A stretch of DNA of 64,000 bases from an uncultured Lachnospiraceae bacterium. Lineage in GTDB: Bacteria; Bacillota; Clostridia; Lachnospirales; Lachnospiraceae. A model generated the notes under the pieces. It was not told the origin of the DNA. It made no database searches and worked only from the letters and a program-made list of their open reading frames with translations. Positions within the stretch are counted from its first letter, which is position 1. The number at the start of each line of letters is the position of its first letter. The DNA lies in assembly GCA_910578115.1 (NCBI GenBank), contig CAJTPO010000016.1, positions 1 to 64,000 on the forward strand, read 5' to 3'. Made by a program: the position numbers and the translations under genes. Positions 34,241 to 42,121 of the stretch are shown here, piece by piece.

Positions 34241-35737
34241 TTATACCCCTAACCTTTCATAAAGCTCCACCGGAGCATCACTATTCTCCATACAGTCTCT
34301 GATATAGCCCATCATTCTCTTTCGCACAGCTTCATCTTCCAACGGATGTGCCTGATCAGGATCCGTCTCCAGATCAAACAGCATGGAACCAAACTTCGTG
34401 GTATCTCCCATCTTATCTCTCTTCACAATCTTCATCAAAGGGCATCCTTTGGTGAAGGAAAAAGGTGCCGCAAGCTGTGTGTCCTGCAATTCTTCCGCGC
34501 TGAACATAGCGCGCATATGGGTCGGCATCAGCGTGTATTCATACACCGGCATTTCCGGATTAACCGCGCTGTGCATATATACATACCGTCCGTCCGTCAC
34601 ATCCACCTGACTGCCATGATAGCCAAACACCGCATATTCACGGATCGGTGTATCCTTCTCCATCACATCCCTGAGTGGTTTTCCCTGCATATCTTTCGGA
34701 ATTTCCACCCCGAAATATTCCAACAGCGTGGGAGCCAGATCGATGGTCTGTACAAGAGCTCCACGTCTGATTCCCGCACATTCCCTGCGTCTGGGATCAT
34801 AGATATAGAGCGGTGTATGCGCTATCTCCTCATAAATCGGCATGTTGGTCTTTCCCCACCAGCCATGTTCCCCCAACAGAAATCCATGGTCCGTGTTCAC
34901 GATCAACATGGTGTTTTCCCAGAGATTGTATTTGTCCATGGCATCCAGAACCAATCCCAGATATCTGTCACACTTACTCAGCAGCGCCGCATATTCATAC
35001 CGGACATGTTCCACGGTATTGTCATCCTCCGCCACCGGAGTATAGGGTGGCCAGTCAGCTTCCGCTTCGGCATCTCCCACAAAAGTATGCGGATACAGCG
35101 CCTTATCCTCCTTCAGGGAATAAAAAGGCTCGTGTGGGTCAAAGGTCTCGATCTGCAGAAACCAGTTATCCTGCGCATGGTTTCTCTCAATAAATTCCAG
35201 ACCATATTGAAAAGTCACTGCCTGGGAGGTCTCCTCCTCACGCTCCATGTGCCGACGGTTCACCTGATCGTGCGCCATCATCCTGGTATACGGAGGATAA
35301 GCCAGCATCATCTCTTTATTCTTGAACACCGTCTTTTTATCATACTGATAAGACAAATCAGCCTTCCACAGATCGCCCTCCTGCCCTCTGGAAATTTCCC
35401 AGGAAGAATACCGGTTGTGATAGGTACAGCCTCCGTCCTCCCAGTAGTGCTGGTGATCGCTGACCAGATGCGTATAAATTCCGGCCTTCTTCAAAAGCTC
35501 CGGCATGGAATCATCATAAGGTTCCATCGGTCCCCAGCTGCGATGGAACAGGTTCAGTCTTCCCGTATGCAGCTCCCTGCGCGCCGGCATACAGGGCATG
35601 CTGCCTACATAACAGTTGTCAAACTGCACACATCTTTCCGCCAGCCTCTTAAAATTAGGCGTCAGTGTCCAGTCGCATCCGTAAGTCTCCAGCATATTCC
35701 GATTCAAAGAATCGTACATTACCATGATTGCTTTCAT
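34241..35737 (-). CDS. Cytoplasmic sulfatase 2 (FGly, Cys type)
   Basis: A 498-residue S1-type sulfatase. Signature CMPAR at Cys49 and NTDHGFLLGEHGWWGK for metal binding. It starts MKAIMVMYDSLN with no signal peptide. Similar overall plan to sulfatase 1 but clearly diverged, so the substrate probably differs. First gene of a sulfatase-symporter operon, directly downstream of two LacI-type operators. AGGAGG lies 13 nt upstream of the ATG, slightly long. Confidence 0.87.
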   Translation of the reverse strand: MKAIMVMYDSLNRNMLETYGCDWTLTPNFKRLAERCVQFDNCYVGSMPCMPARRELHTGRLNLFHRSWGPMEPYDDSMPELLKKAGIYTHLVSDHQHYWEDGGCTYHNRYSSWEISRGQEGDLWKADLSYQYDKKTVFKNKEMMLAYPPYTRMMAHDQVNRRHMEREEETSQAVTFQYGLEFIERNHAQDNWFLQIETFDPHEPFYSLKEDKALYPHTFVGDAEAEADWPPYTPVAEDDNTVEHVRYEYAALLSKCDRYLGLVLDAMDKYNLWENTMLIVNTDHGFLLGEHGWWGKTNMPIYEEIAHTPLYIYDPRRRECAGIRRGALVQTIDLAPTLLEYFGVEIPKDMQGKPLRDVMEKDTPIREYAVFGYHGSQVDVTDGRYVYMHSAVNPEMPVYEYTLMPTHMRAMFSAEELQDTQLAAPFSFTKGCPLMKIVKRDKMGDTTKFGSMLFDLETDPDQAHPLEDEAVRKRMMGYIRDCMENSDAPVELYERLGV

Positions 35738-35791
35738 CTCTAATAACTATGCCTCCTTCTCCCTCTTTCTTTTCGTTAAAATGTATGACGC

Positions 35792-35834
35792 CCCGTTTTT
35801 GAAAACGCTTTCAGAAAACGCTTTCAAAAACGGG
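35792..35834 (-). promoter_or_regulatory. Double LacI-type operator before sulfatase 2
   Basis: TGAAAACGCTTTCA (35800-35813) and AGAAAACGCTTTCA (35813-35826) overlap by one base in a region that is also a 13-bp inverted repeat (35792-35804 with 35822-35834). The sequence equals the operator in front of the LacI gene at 36908. It also fits the catabolite cre consensus TGWAANCGNTNWCA, so CcpA binding is possible. Confidence 0.7.
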
Positions 35835-35839
35835 ATTTT

Positions 35840-35869
35840 TATAAGGCGTTCTAAGAAAGACGCCTTATA
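35840..35869. other. Inverted repeat at lacI-type gene stop
   Basis: TATAAGGCGT (35840-35849) and ACGCCTTATA (35860-35869) flank the stop codon of the LacI-type gene. No T tract follows on the minus strand, so terminator function is uncertain. Confidence 0.35.
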
Positions 35870-36882
35870 GAGTCCCTTGCTATATATACTGTCTCATATT
35901 CTATTGAACGCTCTTCCGTCTCTTCTTCCTGAATCACACCAAGCAGCAGCTTCGCCGCTCCACTCCCCATATTCCCCGCCGGTACATAGAAAGTCGAAAT
36001 CCTCGGAAAGAGAAGTTCCCCTTCTCCCTGCCTGTGCTCCACAGACAGGATAGATACCTGTTCCGGTACCGCCATCCCAAGCTGCGCGCATATACCAATG
36101 AGCATCTGCGTTACCTCCATACCCGGTGAAAGGATCGCACTGCATCCAAATTCTCTTACATGCCGTTCTGTCTGACGCAGCATCTCCTCCCGCTTCGGAC
36201 ATTGATCCTGCAAAATAATCGGGTACAGTTCCATCTCCGGCATCTGCTCCTCCACTTTCTTCAAAATCTCCTGCAGATAATGCTGATGCCCTCCCATGAT
36301 ATAATATACTATTTTCCTGTGGTTATACCGGCGCAGCACATCGACCATCCTCAAGCTGTATTGCTCAAACTGCGCATACACATTCAATCCTTTCAAATGA
36401 ATGCGCTTCCCGATATATACCAACGGATACTCTTCGTCAATAATCTGCTTAAAAACACTCTCCTTCATGGTCCTGTCGCTCAGACCGCTTAAAATCAGAC
36501 CGTCAATCCGCTTCTGCCTGACAAATTCCAGATACTTCGGTGTGCCCTTACTTCTGCTCTTATATTCCTCCATCTCATTGATCAATACCATATTGTAATT
36601 CTGGTACGTGAGAACCTTCTCGATTCCTTTAAGCAGTTCCAGATTGTAAGAGGACTCAAACATGGACGCAGAAGCCATCGGAAAATAAATGCCGATCAAG
36701 TTCGACCGCTGCTTCACCAGCCCTCTGGCGAACTGATTCGGCTCATACTGATAAAACTCCATAGCCTCCTGTACCGCCGCCTTCTTCACTTCACTTACAT
36801 TGGCACTGCCATTCATAATGCGGGAAACCGTGGAGATCGAAACGCCCGCCCGCCTCGCCACATCATAGATAGAAGCCGTCAT
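35851..36882 (-). CDS. LacI family transcriptional regulator
   Basis: A 343-residue repressor with the N-terminal helix-turn-helix SIYDVARRAGVSISTVSRIMNG and a periplasmic-binding-protein-like effector domain. It probably binds an intermediate from the sulfated substrate. Matching operators lie upstream of this gene (36908-36923) and of sulfatase 2 (35800-35826), implying control of both. The effector is unknown. Confidence 0.88.
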   Translation of the reverse strand: MTASIYDVARRAGVSISTVSRIMNGSANVSEVKKAAVQEAMEFYQYEPNQFARGLVKQRSNLIGIYFPMASASMFESSYNLELLKGIEKVLTYQNYNMVLINEMEEYKSRSKGTPKYLEFVRQKRIDGLILSGLSDRTMKESVFKQIIDEEYPLVYIGKRIHLKGLNVYAQFEQYSLRMVDVLRRYNHRKIVYYIMGGHQHYLQEILKKVEEQMPEMELYPIILQDQCPKREEMLRQTERHVREFGCSAILSPGMEVTQMLIGICAQLGMAVPEQVSILSVEHRQGEGELLFPRISTFYVPAGNMGSGAAKLLLGVIQEEETEERSIEYETVYIARDSIRRLS

Positions 36883-36907
36883 ATTCCGTCTTTCCCGTCT
36901 CTTATTC

Positions 36908-36923
36908 TTGAAAGCGTTTTCAA
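36908..36923 (-). promoter_or_regulatory. LacI-type operator before regulator gene
   Basis: TTGAAAGCGTTTTCAA, 25 bp before the LacI-type start. Its inner 14 bases are the exact reverse complement of the operator at 35800-35813. Predicts autoregulation. Confidence 0.7.
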
Positions 36924-37199
36924 ATCTTGTAGGGTTATCTTAACAGATTCTTTCTGCTTTTACAACTTGGAGTATTTCACAAAAAAGACCCCTTTCTTTT
37001 GTCTATAACCCCCAAAAACCTATTTGTCATAAACGCCCCCTTTTCCGTCACAAAAAGCCGGCAAAAAGAGAAGTTTTCTCCATGTTGTTCCTAATCTTTC
37101 CAGCAGGATGGTACGATATAATAGGTAGAAGCGGCTGTTTACCGCCGCACAGAAGTCAGAAACATAATTATCAAATATTAATTCCAAGGAGGGATACCA
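36924..37199 (+). promoter_or_regulatory. Promoter region of orphan gene 37200-37820
   Basis: A perfect TATAAT (37117-37122) is the only clear -10; no good -35 sits 16-18 nt upstream. The ribosome binding site AAGGAGG near 37187 is perfect. The rest shows nothing recognisable. Confidence 0.4.
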
Positions 37200-37820
37200 A
37201 TGAGCGTAAATGGAGTTACAAGCGGCGCTGCAAATGCTTATGATGTCTATGCTGCCGGCCAGACTGCTGCGAAAGCAACCGAGGAGACCAATTCCAAGGG
37301 TAATGCTTCCGATGAAAAGGAGAACGGCGTTGTCTACGAGCCTTCAAAGGAGACATCCAAAGATACGGTGACCAAGACCTACACACAGAACACCAATCTG
37401 GTGAATAAGATGAAAGCAGACGCTGAAGCACATGCACAGCAGCTGCAGAGTATCGTAGAGAAACTGATGACCCAGCAGGGTCAGACCTTTGACAAGGCCA
37501 ATGGCATCTGGTCCGTTCTTGCCAGCGGCAATCTTAAAGTGGATGCTGCTACTCAGGCACAGGCACAGAAGGATATTGCTGAGGATGGTTACTGGGGAGT
37601 AGAACAGACCTCTGACAGGATCATCGATTTCGCCAATGCACTGACAGGCGGCGATCCGAGCAAGATCGAAGAGATGCGCGAAGCCTTCAAGAAAGGCTAC
37701 AAGCAGGCAGAAGAGACATGGGGCGGCAAGCTGCCGGATATTTCCCAGAGAACTTACGATGCTGTTATGGAGAAGTTCGACAAGATGGCATCAGAAGCCG
37801 GATTGACAACCTCGAACTGA
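37200..37820 (+). CDS. Conserved hypothetical protein, probably abundant
   Basis: A 206-residue soluble protein with no signal peptide, membrane segment or cysteine. A low-complexity Ala/Thr/Glu/Lys-rich N-terminal third is followed by a helical, Gln-rich middle and an acidic helical C-terminal domain. I do not recognise a family. The perfect ribosome binding site, the strong terminator and the restricted codon choice suggest high expression. It stands alone between the sulfate locus and the glycan cluster, facing the opposite direction to both. Confidence 0.7.
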   Translation: MSVNGVTSGAANAYDVYAAGQTAAKATEETNSKGNASDEKENGVVYEPSKETSKDTVTKTYTQNTNLVNKMKADAEAHAQQLQSIVEKLMTQQGQTFDKANGIWSVLASGNLKVDAATQAQAQKDIAEDGYWGVEQTSDRIIDFANALTGGDPSKIEEMREAFKKGYKQAEETWGGKLPDISQRTYDAVMEKFDKMASEAGLTTSN

Positions 37821-37847
37821 TATCTTGAACGCACTGAATTTTAAGAA

Positions 37848-37876
37848 GAAAACCATGCTTCCGCATGGTTTTCTTT
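37848..37876 (+). terminator. Rho-independent terminator
   Basis: An 11-bp stem GAAAACCATGC/GCATGGTTTTC with a TTCC loop and a T-rich tail (TTTTAT), 28 bp after the stop of the orphan gene. Possibly bidirectional, since the glycan cluster ends at 37920 on the other strand. Confidence 0.8.
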
Positions 37877-37919
37877 TATCGATCAAAAATTCCTGTAATT
37901 TAGTTTCCTGACAAAAACT

Positions 37920-39035
37920 TCACCTTCTGTGATAATTCCCGCACAATTCCTCGATGTAATCCCGCCACTGTTCATACACCGCATCCCCGTTGGCCGTCTT
38001 CGCAATTTTCCGCGCCTGTCTGCCCAGCCTCTCGGCAAGCTCCCGGTCCTCAATCAGCCGGTTGATTCCATCTTCCAACGCTTTCTGATCTTTGATCGGA
38101 ATGAGAAGACCGTCTTCTTCATTGGTCATAATGGTCCGCGGCCCGCCGCACGGGCAGTCCGTAGCGACAATAGGAAGTCCCAGCGCCATTGCCTCCATAA
38201 GCGCATTAGGCAGCCCCTCCCAATCCGAAGTGAAAGCGAACAGCGCAGCATCCACCAGTTCTTTCTCCAGACTGTCGCTGGCCCCCATCAGGTAAACATA
38301 TCCGCCGGCCTGGTTCTCCTCTATGATCTGTTCCAGGATTTCTCTGGTTCCGTCAAAAGAATCTCCGCCATATATTTTCAGCTCATAGTCCGGATGCTTC
38401 TCATGCACCTTGATAAACGCGCGGATCAGCATCGGCTGGTTCTTAAAATCCACCAGTCTTCCCGACTGCACCACAGTCTTCGTTCTCCTGACCGGTTCCG
38501 GCACGCCAATATATTTGGGATTAATCGGATTCAATATGATCCTGGAATTCTTCTGCAGCCTGGGCGCAAAGAACTCCCTGGCTCCCTGCGTCTGAAACAC
38601 ACAGCCATCCGCCCGCGGAAACAGCAGCGGAATCTGTATCTTATCAGACCTTTCCTCATAGTGACCCGCCGGATCGGTGCGGATGGAGATCAATACCGGA
38701 ATCCTGATAAAATATGCCGCCATCAACCCCCTGTACAATGCCTTCCTGGCAAAGGGAATCAGAATGTCCGGTCTTTCTTTTTTCAAAAACTCCTTTAAAT
38801 ATCTAACCCGCAGATAAAACTGGAGCAGACGATGACGCTTCTCGTCACCTTCCCGCAGTCCCACATGCACACGTCTTACCCGGTCATCTGTCTGAAACTC
38901 ATTTTCACCATACCATTCCGTAGCTATGATAACCTCATATCCGTTCGCCGCAAACTGGTTCGCCAGATTGGTGACAACACGCTCCGCCCCGCCCTGTTCC
39001 AGACAATTTAAATGAAATGCGATCTTTCTTGCCAT
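37920..39035 (-). CDS. GT4 family glycosyltransferase
   Basis: A 371-residue GT-B retaining glycosyltransferase. The N-terminal NCLEQGGAERVV loop and the C-terminal E-x7-E motif (EGLPNALMEA) are typical; it resembles GalNAc-transferases of the PglH/PglJ side. It is the last gene of the glycan cluster, 38 bp after the MBOAT gene. Donor and acceptor are unknown. Confidence 0.85.
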   Translation of the reverse strand: MARKIAFHLNCLEQGGAERVVTNLANQFAANGYEVIIATEWYGENEFQTDDRVRRVHVGLREGDEKRHRLLQFYLRVRYLKEFLKKERPDILIPFARKALYRGLMAAYFIRIPVLISIRTDPAGHYEERSDKIQIPLLFPRADGCVFQTQGAREFFAPRLQKNSRIILNPINPKYIGVPEPVRRTKTVVQSGRLVDFKNQPMLIRAFIKVHEKHPDYELKIYGGDSFDGTREILEQIIEENQAGGYVYLMGASDSLEKELVDAALFAFTSDWEGLPNALMEAMALGLPIVATDCPCGGPRTIMTNEEDGLLIPIKDQKALEDGINRLIEDRELAERLGRQARKIAKTANGDAVYEQWRDYIEELCGNYHRR

Positions 39036-39073
39036 AATCTTTGCTATCCTCTGGTCTCAGAACAAATGAAAAA

Positions 39074-40648
39074 TCAAAAGCTCTGATACATAAATGCCGC
39101 CGTATCATAGCTGCCGCCGTAAATACCCGTAATCAGCAGCAGCAGTACAATCCCGTAATAACAGAACCATCTGATCACCACGGGCCTGTCTGCGATCACA
39201 TTCCGCGCATCCAGCCCTCTCTCCTCCAGCAGGGACACCGCCAGCCAGATCAGCAGCGCAAAAAACAGCAGCAAAAAGTCATACCTGCTCAGCCCGTAAG
39301 AGGTAACTGCACTGGAAAGAAGGCGTCCCGGCTGCAGCCGCGTCACAAAGGAAGCAAATATATCGCCGGCTTTGGCCAGACTCTCACTCCTGATCAGCAC
39401 ATCCGCCGCAAATACGATCATCCACGTTCTCGCCATACAAAACAGTGCCCATACCCTGCCTTCTTTGATATGCAGTTTCGCTTTCCAGCCTGCGAAAGCG
39501 GGTTCCATAATCAGTGAGATACTCATGATCACCCCGTAGTACAGCCCCCACAGCATATAGTTAATCGTCCGGCCATGCCAGAGTCCCGTAAAGAACCAGA
39601 CGAGCATCGTCCCGATAACGGGAACTACATGTCTGCCAGATCCGTTCCCCTTATTCCTGCATGCCTTCCCGATCCTCCGCCCGGTGCCCGACATCACGAA
39701 GGAGAACATCACATAATCCTTAAACCAGCTTCCCAGCGTGATATGCCATCTGCGCCAGAACTCCGCCACCGATCCTGCAAAATAAGGTCGTTTGAAATTA
39801 TCGGGAAGCGTAATGTCAAGCGTCTCACTGACACCTGCTGCCATATCGATATATCCCGAAAAATCGGCATACAGCTGCAGCATATACAGCGCCGTTGCAC
39901 AGGCAAAGATACTGCCCGGGACCGAAGCTGCCTCCACACCATACACCTGATCCACAAAAATACCGATCCGATCGGCGATCACCAGCTTTTTAAAGGCTCC
40001 CCAGACAAACCGCTGCACTCCGCGAAGCATCCTTTCATATTGAAAAACGTGCTCCTGCTCAAACTGCTCCCGCATCTGTTTAAAACGGGTAAACGGTCCC
40101 TGGGTAACCGACGGGAAATAAGCCAGAAAGAGCAGAACTTTCAGAAAACTGCTCTCTACCGCACAGTTTTCCCTGCCCGCATCCACAATATAACCGATGG
40201 CCGTCAAAGTATAGAAGGATATGCCAAGCGGCATAATCACCCGCGTAAGAAAATCCGGCCGGGAACCCGTAAGCTTTTCCATCACAGGCACTGCCAGCAC
40301 CGCATATTTATAGAATACCAGCAGCCCCAGATTAAACACGATGTATAAAATCTGCACTCCTTTACGCTTCTTCTGAAATGCCGCCTTTACCGCCTTTTTC
40401 TCTTCCTTACAAGCGCACTGTTTCAGCGCTTCCTTCTCCTGCGCAAGTTTCCTGCCAAGATAGATGCCGCAGCCGTATGTGGTTAAGGCTGTCAGGAACA
40501 GGCCGACAGGAATGCCCCGCAGACCGATCATATAGAACAGTACACTTGCCCCAATCAGGACATACCACTGCGTTTTCTTCGGCACAAGATAATACAGGGC
40601 AAACACAAGCATCCAGAAGATCACAAAAGTATAGGATATGAGCTGCAT
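39074..40648 (-). CDS. MBOAT family acyltransferase (DltB/AlgI-like)
   Basis: A 524-residue polytopic enzyme with around eleven helices. The conserved His is in WFFTGLWHG, and FWRRWHITLG is the usual second motif. It moves an acyl group across the membrane from a carrier to an extracellular polymer. The C-terminus ends FMYQSF (Tyr521). This resembles the C-terminal aromatic motif with an acyl-accepting Tyr described for DltX and AlgI-type systems. It starts directly after the carrier protein stop. Confidence 0.85.
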   Translation of the reverse strand: MQLISYTFVIFWMLVFALYYLVPKKTQWYVLIGASVLFYMIGLRGIPVGLFLTALTTYGCGIYLGRKLAQEKEALKQCACKEEKKAVKAAFQKKRKGVQILYIVFNLGLLVFYKYAVLAVPVMEKLTGSRPDFLTRVIMPLGISFYTLTAIGYIVDAGRENCAVESSFLKVLLFLAYFPSVTQGPFTRFKQMREQFEQEHVFQYERMLRGVQRFVWGAFKKLVIADRIGIFVDQVYGVEAASVPGSIFACATALYMLQLYADFSGYIDMAAGVSETLDITLPDNFKRPYFAGSVAEFWRRWHITLGSWFKDYVMFSFVMSGTGRRIGKACRNKGNGSGRHVVPVIGTMLVWFFTGLWHGRTINYMLWGLYYGVIMSISLIMEPAFAGWKAKLHIKEGRVWALFCMARTWMIVFAADVLIRSESLAKAGDIFASFVTRLQPGRLLSSAVTSYGLSRYDFLLLFFALLIWLAVSLLEERGLDARNVIADRPVVIRWFCYYGIVLLLLITGIYGGSYDTAAFMYQSF

Positions 40649-40879
40649 TTACTCCTCCAACAACTTCTGAACCAGCGCAATGATCGCTTCTTTGTTCCTG
40701 AAGTTCTCCGCCACTACATATTTTGCGTCAATTTCAATATCAAATTCATCTTCCAGATCACTCACCACGTTGATGACGGTAAACGAATCGATCACGCCGT
40801 CCTCCATCATATTGTCGCCTTCATAATCCAGGGCTTCCTCACAATGTTCTTCCAAAATTTCCAAAATCTTTTCTTCCAT
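40649..40879 (-). CDS. Acyl carrier protein (DltC-like)
   Basis: A 76-residue acidic four-helix carrier. Ser32 in DGVIDSF is the phosphopantetheine attachment site. It sits between the adenylating enzyme/formyltransferase and the MBOAT, the DltA-DltC-DltB logic. The ATG at 40879 has GGAGG 5 nt upstream; the ATG four codons earlier is inside that site. Confidence 0.88.
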   Translation of the reverse strand: MEEKILEILEEHCEEALDYEGDNMMEDGVIDSFTVINVVSDLEDEFDIEIDAKYVVAENFRNKEAIIALVQKLLEE

Positions 40880-40896
40880 GTTTTCCTCCATTCCGA

Positions 40897-41111
40897 AGCG
40901 TTTTACGCTGAGGACGCGAGCAGAATTTCAAATTCTGCTTTGCGATCAATAGAATTTGTGACGCTTCTGCACAAATTCCTGGTCGAATAAATTGCTCATC
41001 AGAGAATTTATTCGACCTTTCCTCCATATTCTTCTTAACAGCTTGTTTCCAATCCATCGCTGACAACATCCGAAATTACATTTTCGACACGCAAATAATG
41101 TGGAACATTAT
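40897..41111. repeat. Array of five perfect hairpins
   Basis: Five perfect stems in about 215 bp. They are AGCGT/ACGCT (40897-40909), GCAGAATT/AATTCTGC (40920-40938), GAATTTGTG/CACAAATTC (40952-40978), a 13-bp GGTCGAATAAATT stem (40981-41017) and ATAATGT/ACATTAT (41095-41111). The second and third follow the same order as in the dispersed repeat at 5391 and 32764. It lies between the carrier protein and formyltransferase genes and would fold in the operon mRNA. No coding region. Confidence 0.6.
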
Positions 41112-41116
41112 CGCGA

Positions 41117-41986
41117 TCACACATTCTTAAAACGGTATTTTATCTTCAATGCCGCATCGTCTCCAAGCGGAAGGTACAACAGCCCTTCCCCTTCCTCACA
41201 CTTATCCCTGGAAATCTTACGGTATCTCAGGATCTCTGCACTCCGATCGTCTATCGTAGTCTGCAGCGGCGGAAAAATGGCATTCTTACCATAATCCACA
41301 CTTCTGAGCAGGCGGTAGATCTCCGCCGGGCTTTCCGTCAGATCAAGAATGCCGTCCGCCGGCACTTCGCTGGAGCGATACATGTGCCTGTCCGGATCAA
41401 ATCCCTGTTCCCGCGTCCTGACACACTCTGCCAGAATATCCGCAAAACTCTCCCGAAACGCCTCCGCCGCCAGATCCATCAGACACTGCGCCAATTCATA
41501 TGCCTTCATATCCTCTGTGATCCGGAATTCCTTCTGCACAATGATATTCCCTTCATCTACGCCAGCTGTCACGTAATGCCACGTGATGCCTGTCGTCTTT
41601 TCTCCCTTGTAGATCACCCATGTGGGAGCATTCCTGCCTGGATATCCGGGCAGCAGCGCATTGTGGAAATTAATGATCGTGATGTGCGCTTTCTCCACGA
41701 GAGATGCCGGAAACAGAAAGTTATTGCTGGCACTGATGATCAATGTCTTCTCTGCGATCCGGTCAAGAAATTCGATCAGCTCTTTCCTGTCCGTGATCCT
41801 GTGGAACGGGATTCCATGATCCCCGCAGATCTTCTCCGTAGTGCCAAACGCATGAACCTCATGCTCGACAAACACAAGCTCATATCCGTACTCCATCTGT
41901 CTGTCATATACATATTGCAATACTTCGCCGGTCACCTTACCATATCCGAGGATCACGACCTTTTGAAATAATGTTCTGCCGGCCAT
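41117..41986 (-). CDS. Formyltransferase, Fmt/sugar N-formyltransferase fold
   Basis: A 289-residue enzyme using 10-formyl-tetrahydrofolate. The catalytic Asn106-His108-Asp144 set (INFHNALLPGYPGRNAP and AGVDEG) is complete. The C-terminal domain differs from Fmt, so it is not the initiator tRNA enzyme. It sits in the middle of a Dlt-like set, so the amine it formylates could be on the activated amino acid, the carrier-bound group or a polymer sugar. I know no Dlt operon with such a gene. Confidence 0.8.
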   Translation of the reverse strand: MAGRTLFQKVVILGYGKVTGEVLQYVYDRQMEYGYELVFVEHEVHAFGTTEKICGDHGIPFHRITDRKELIEFLDRIAEKTLIISASNNFLFPASLVEKAHITIINFHNALLPGYPGRNAPTWVIYKGEKTTGITWHYVTAGVDEGNIIVQKEFRITEDMKAYELAQCLMDLAAEAFRESFADILAECVRTREQGFDPDRHMYRSSEVPADGILDLTESPAEIYRLLRSVDYGKNAIFPPLQTTIDDRSAEILRYRKISRDKCEEGEGLLYLPLGDDAALKIKYRFKNV

Positions 41987-42121
41987 TGTACAATCAGCGC
42001 CTTTCTCATAACTCTGCAGTCTTCCTGTAAGATTTTATCAATAAAAAGCTGTAACGGCTCACTGCTCCAATCCATTATAGCTTTTTAAGATGCATTTCAC
42101 AATCCTTGTTTTGAAAATTAT

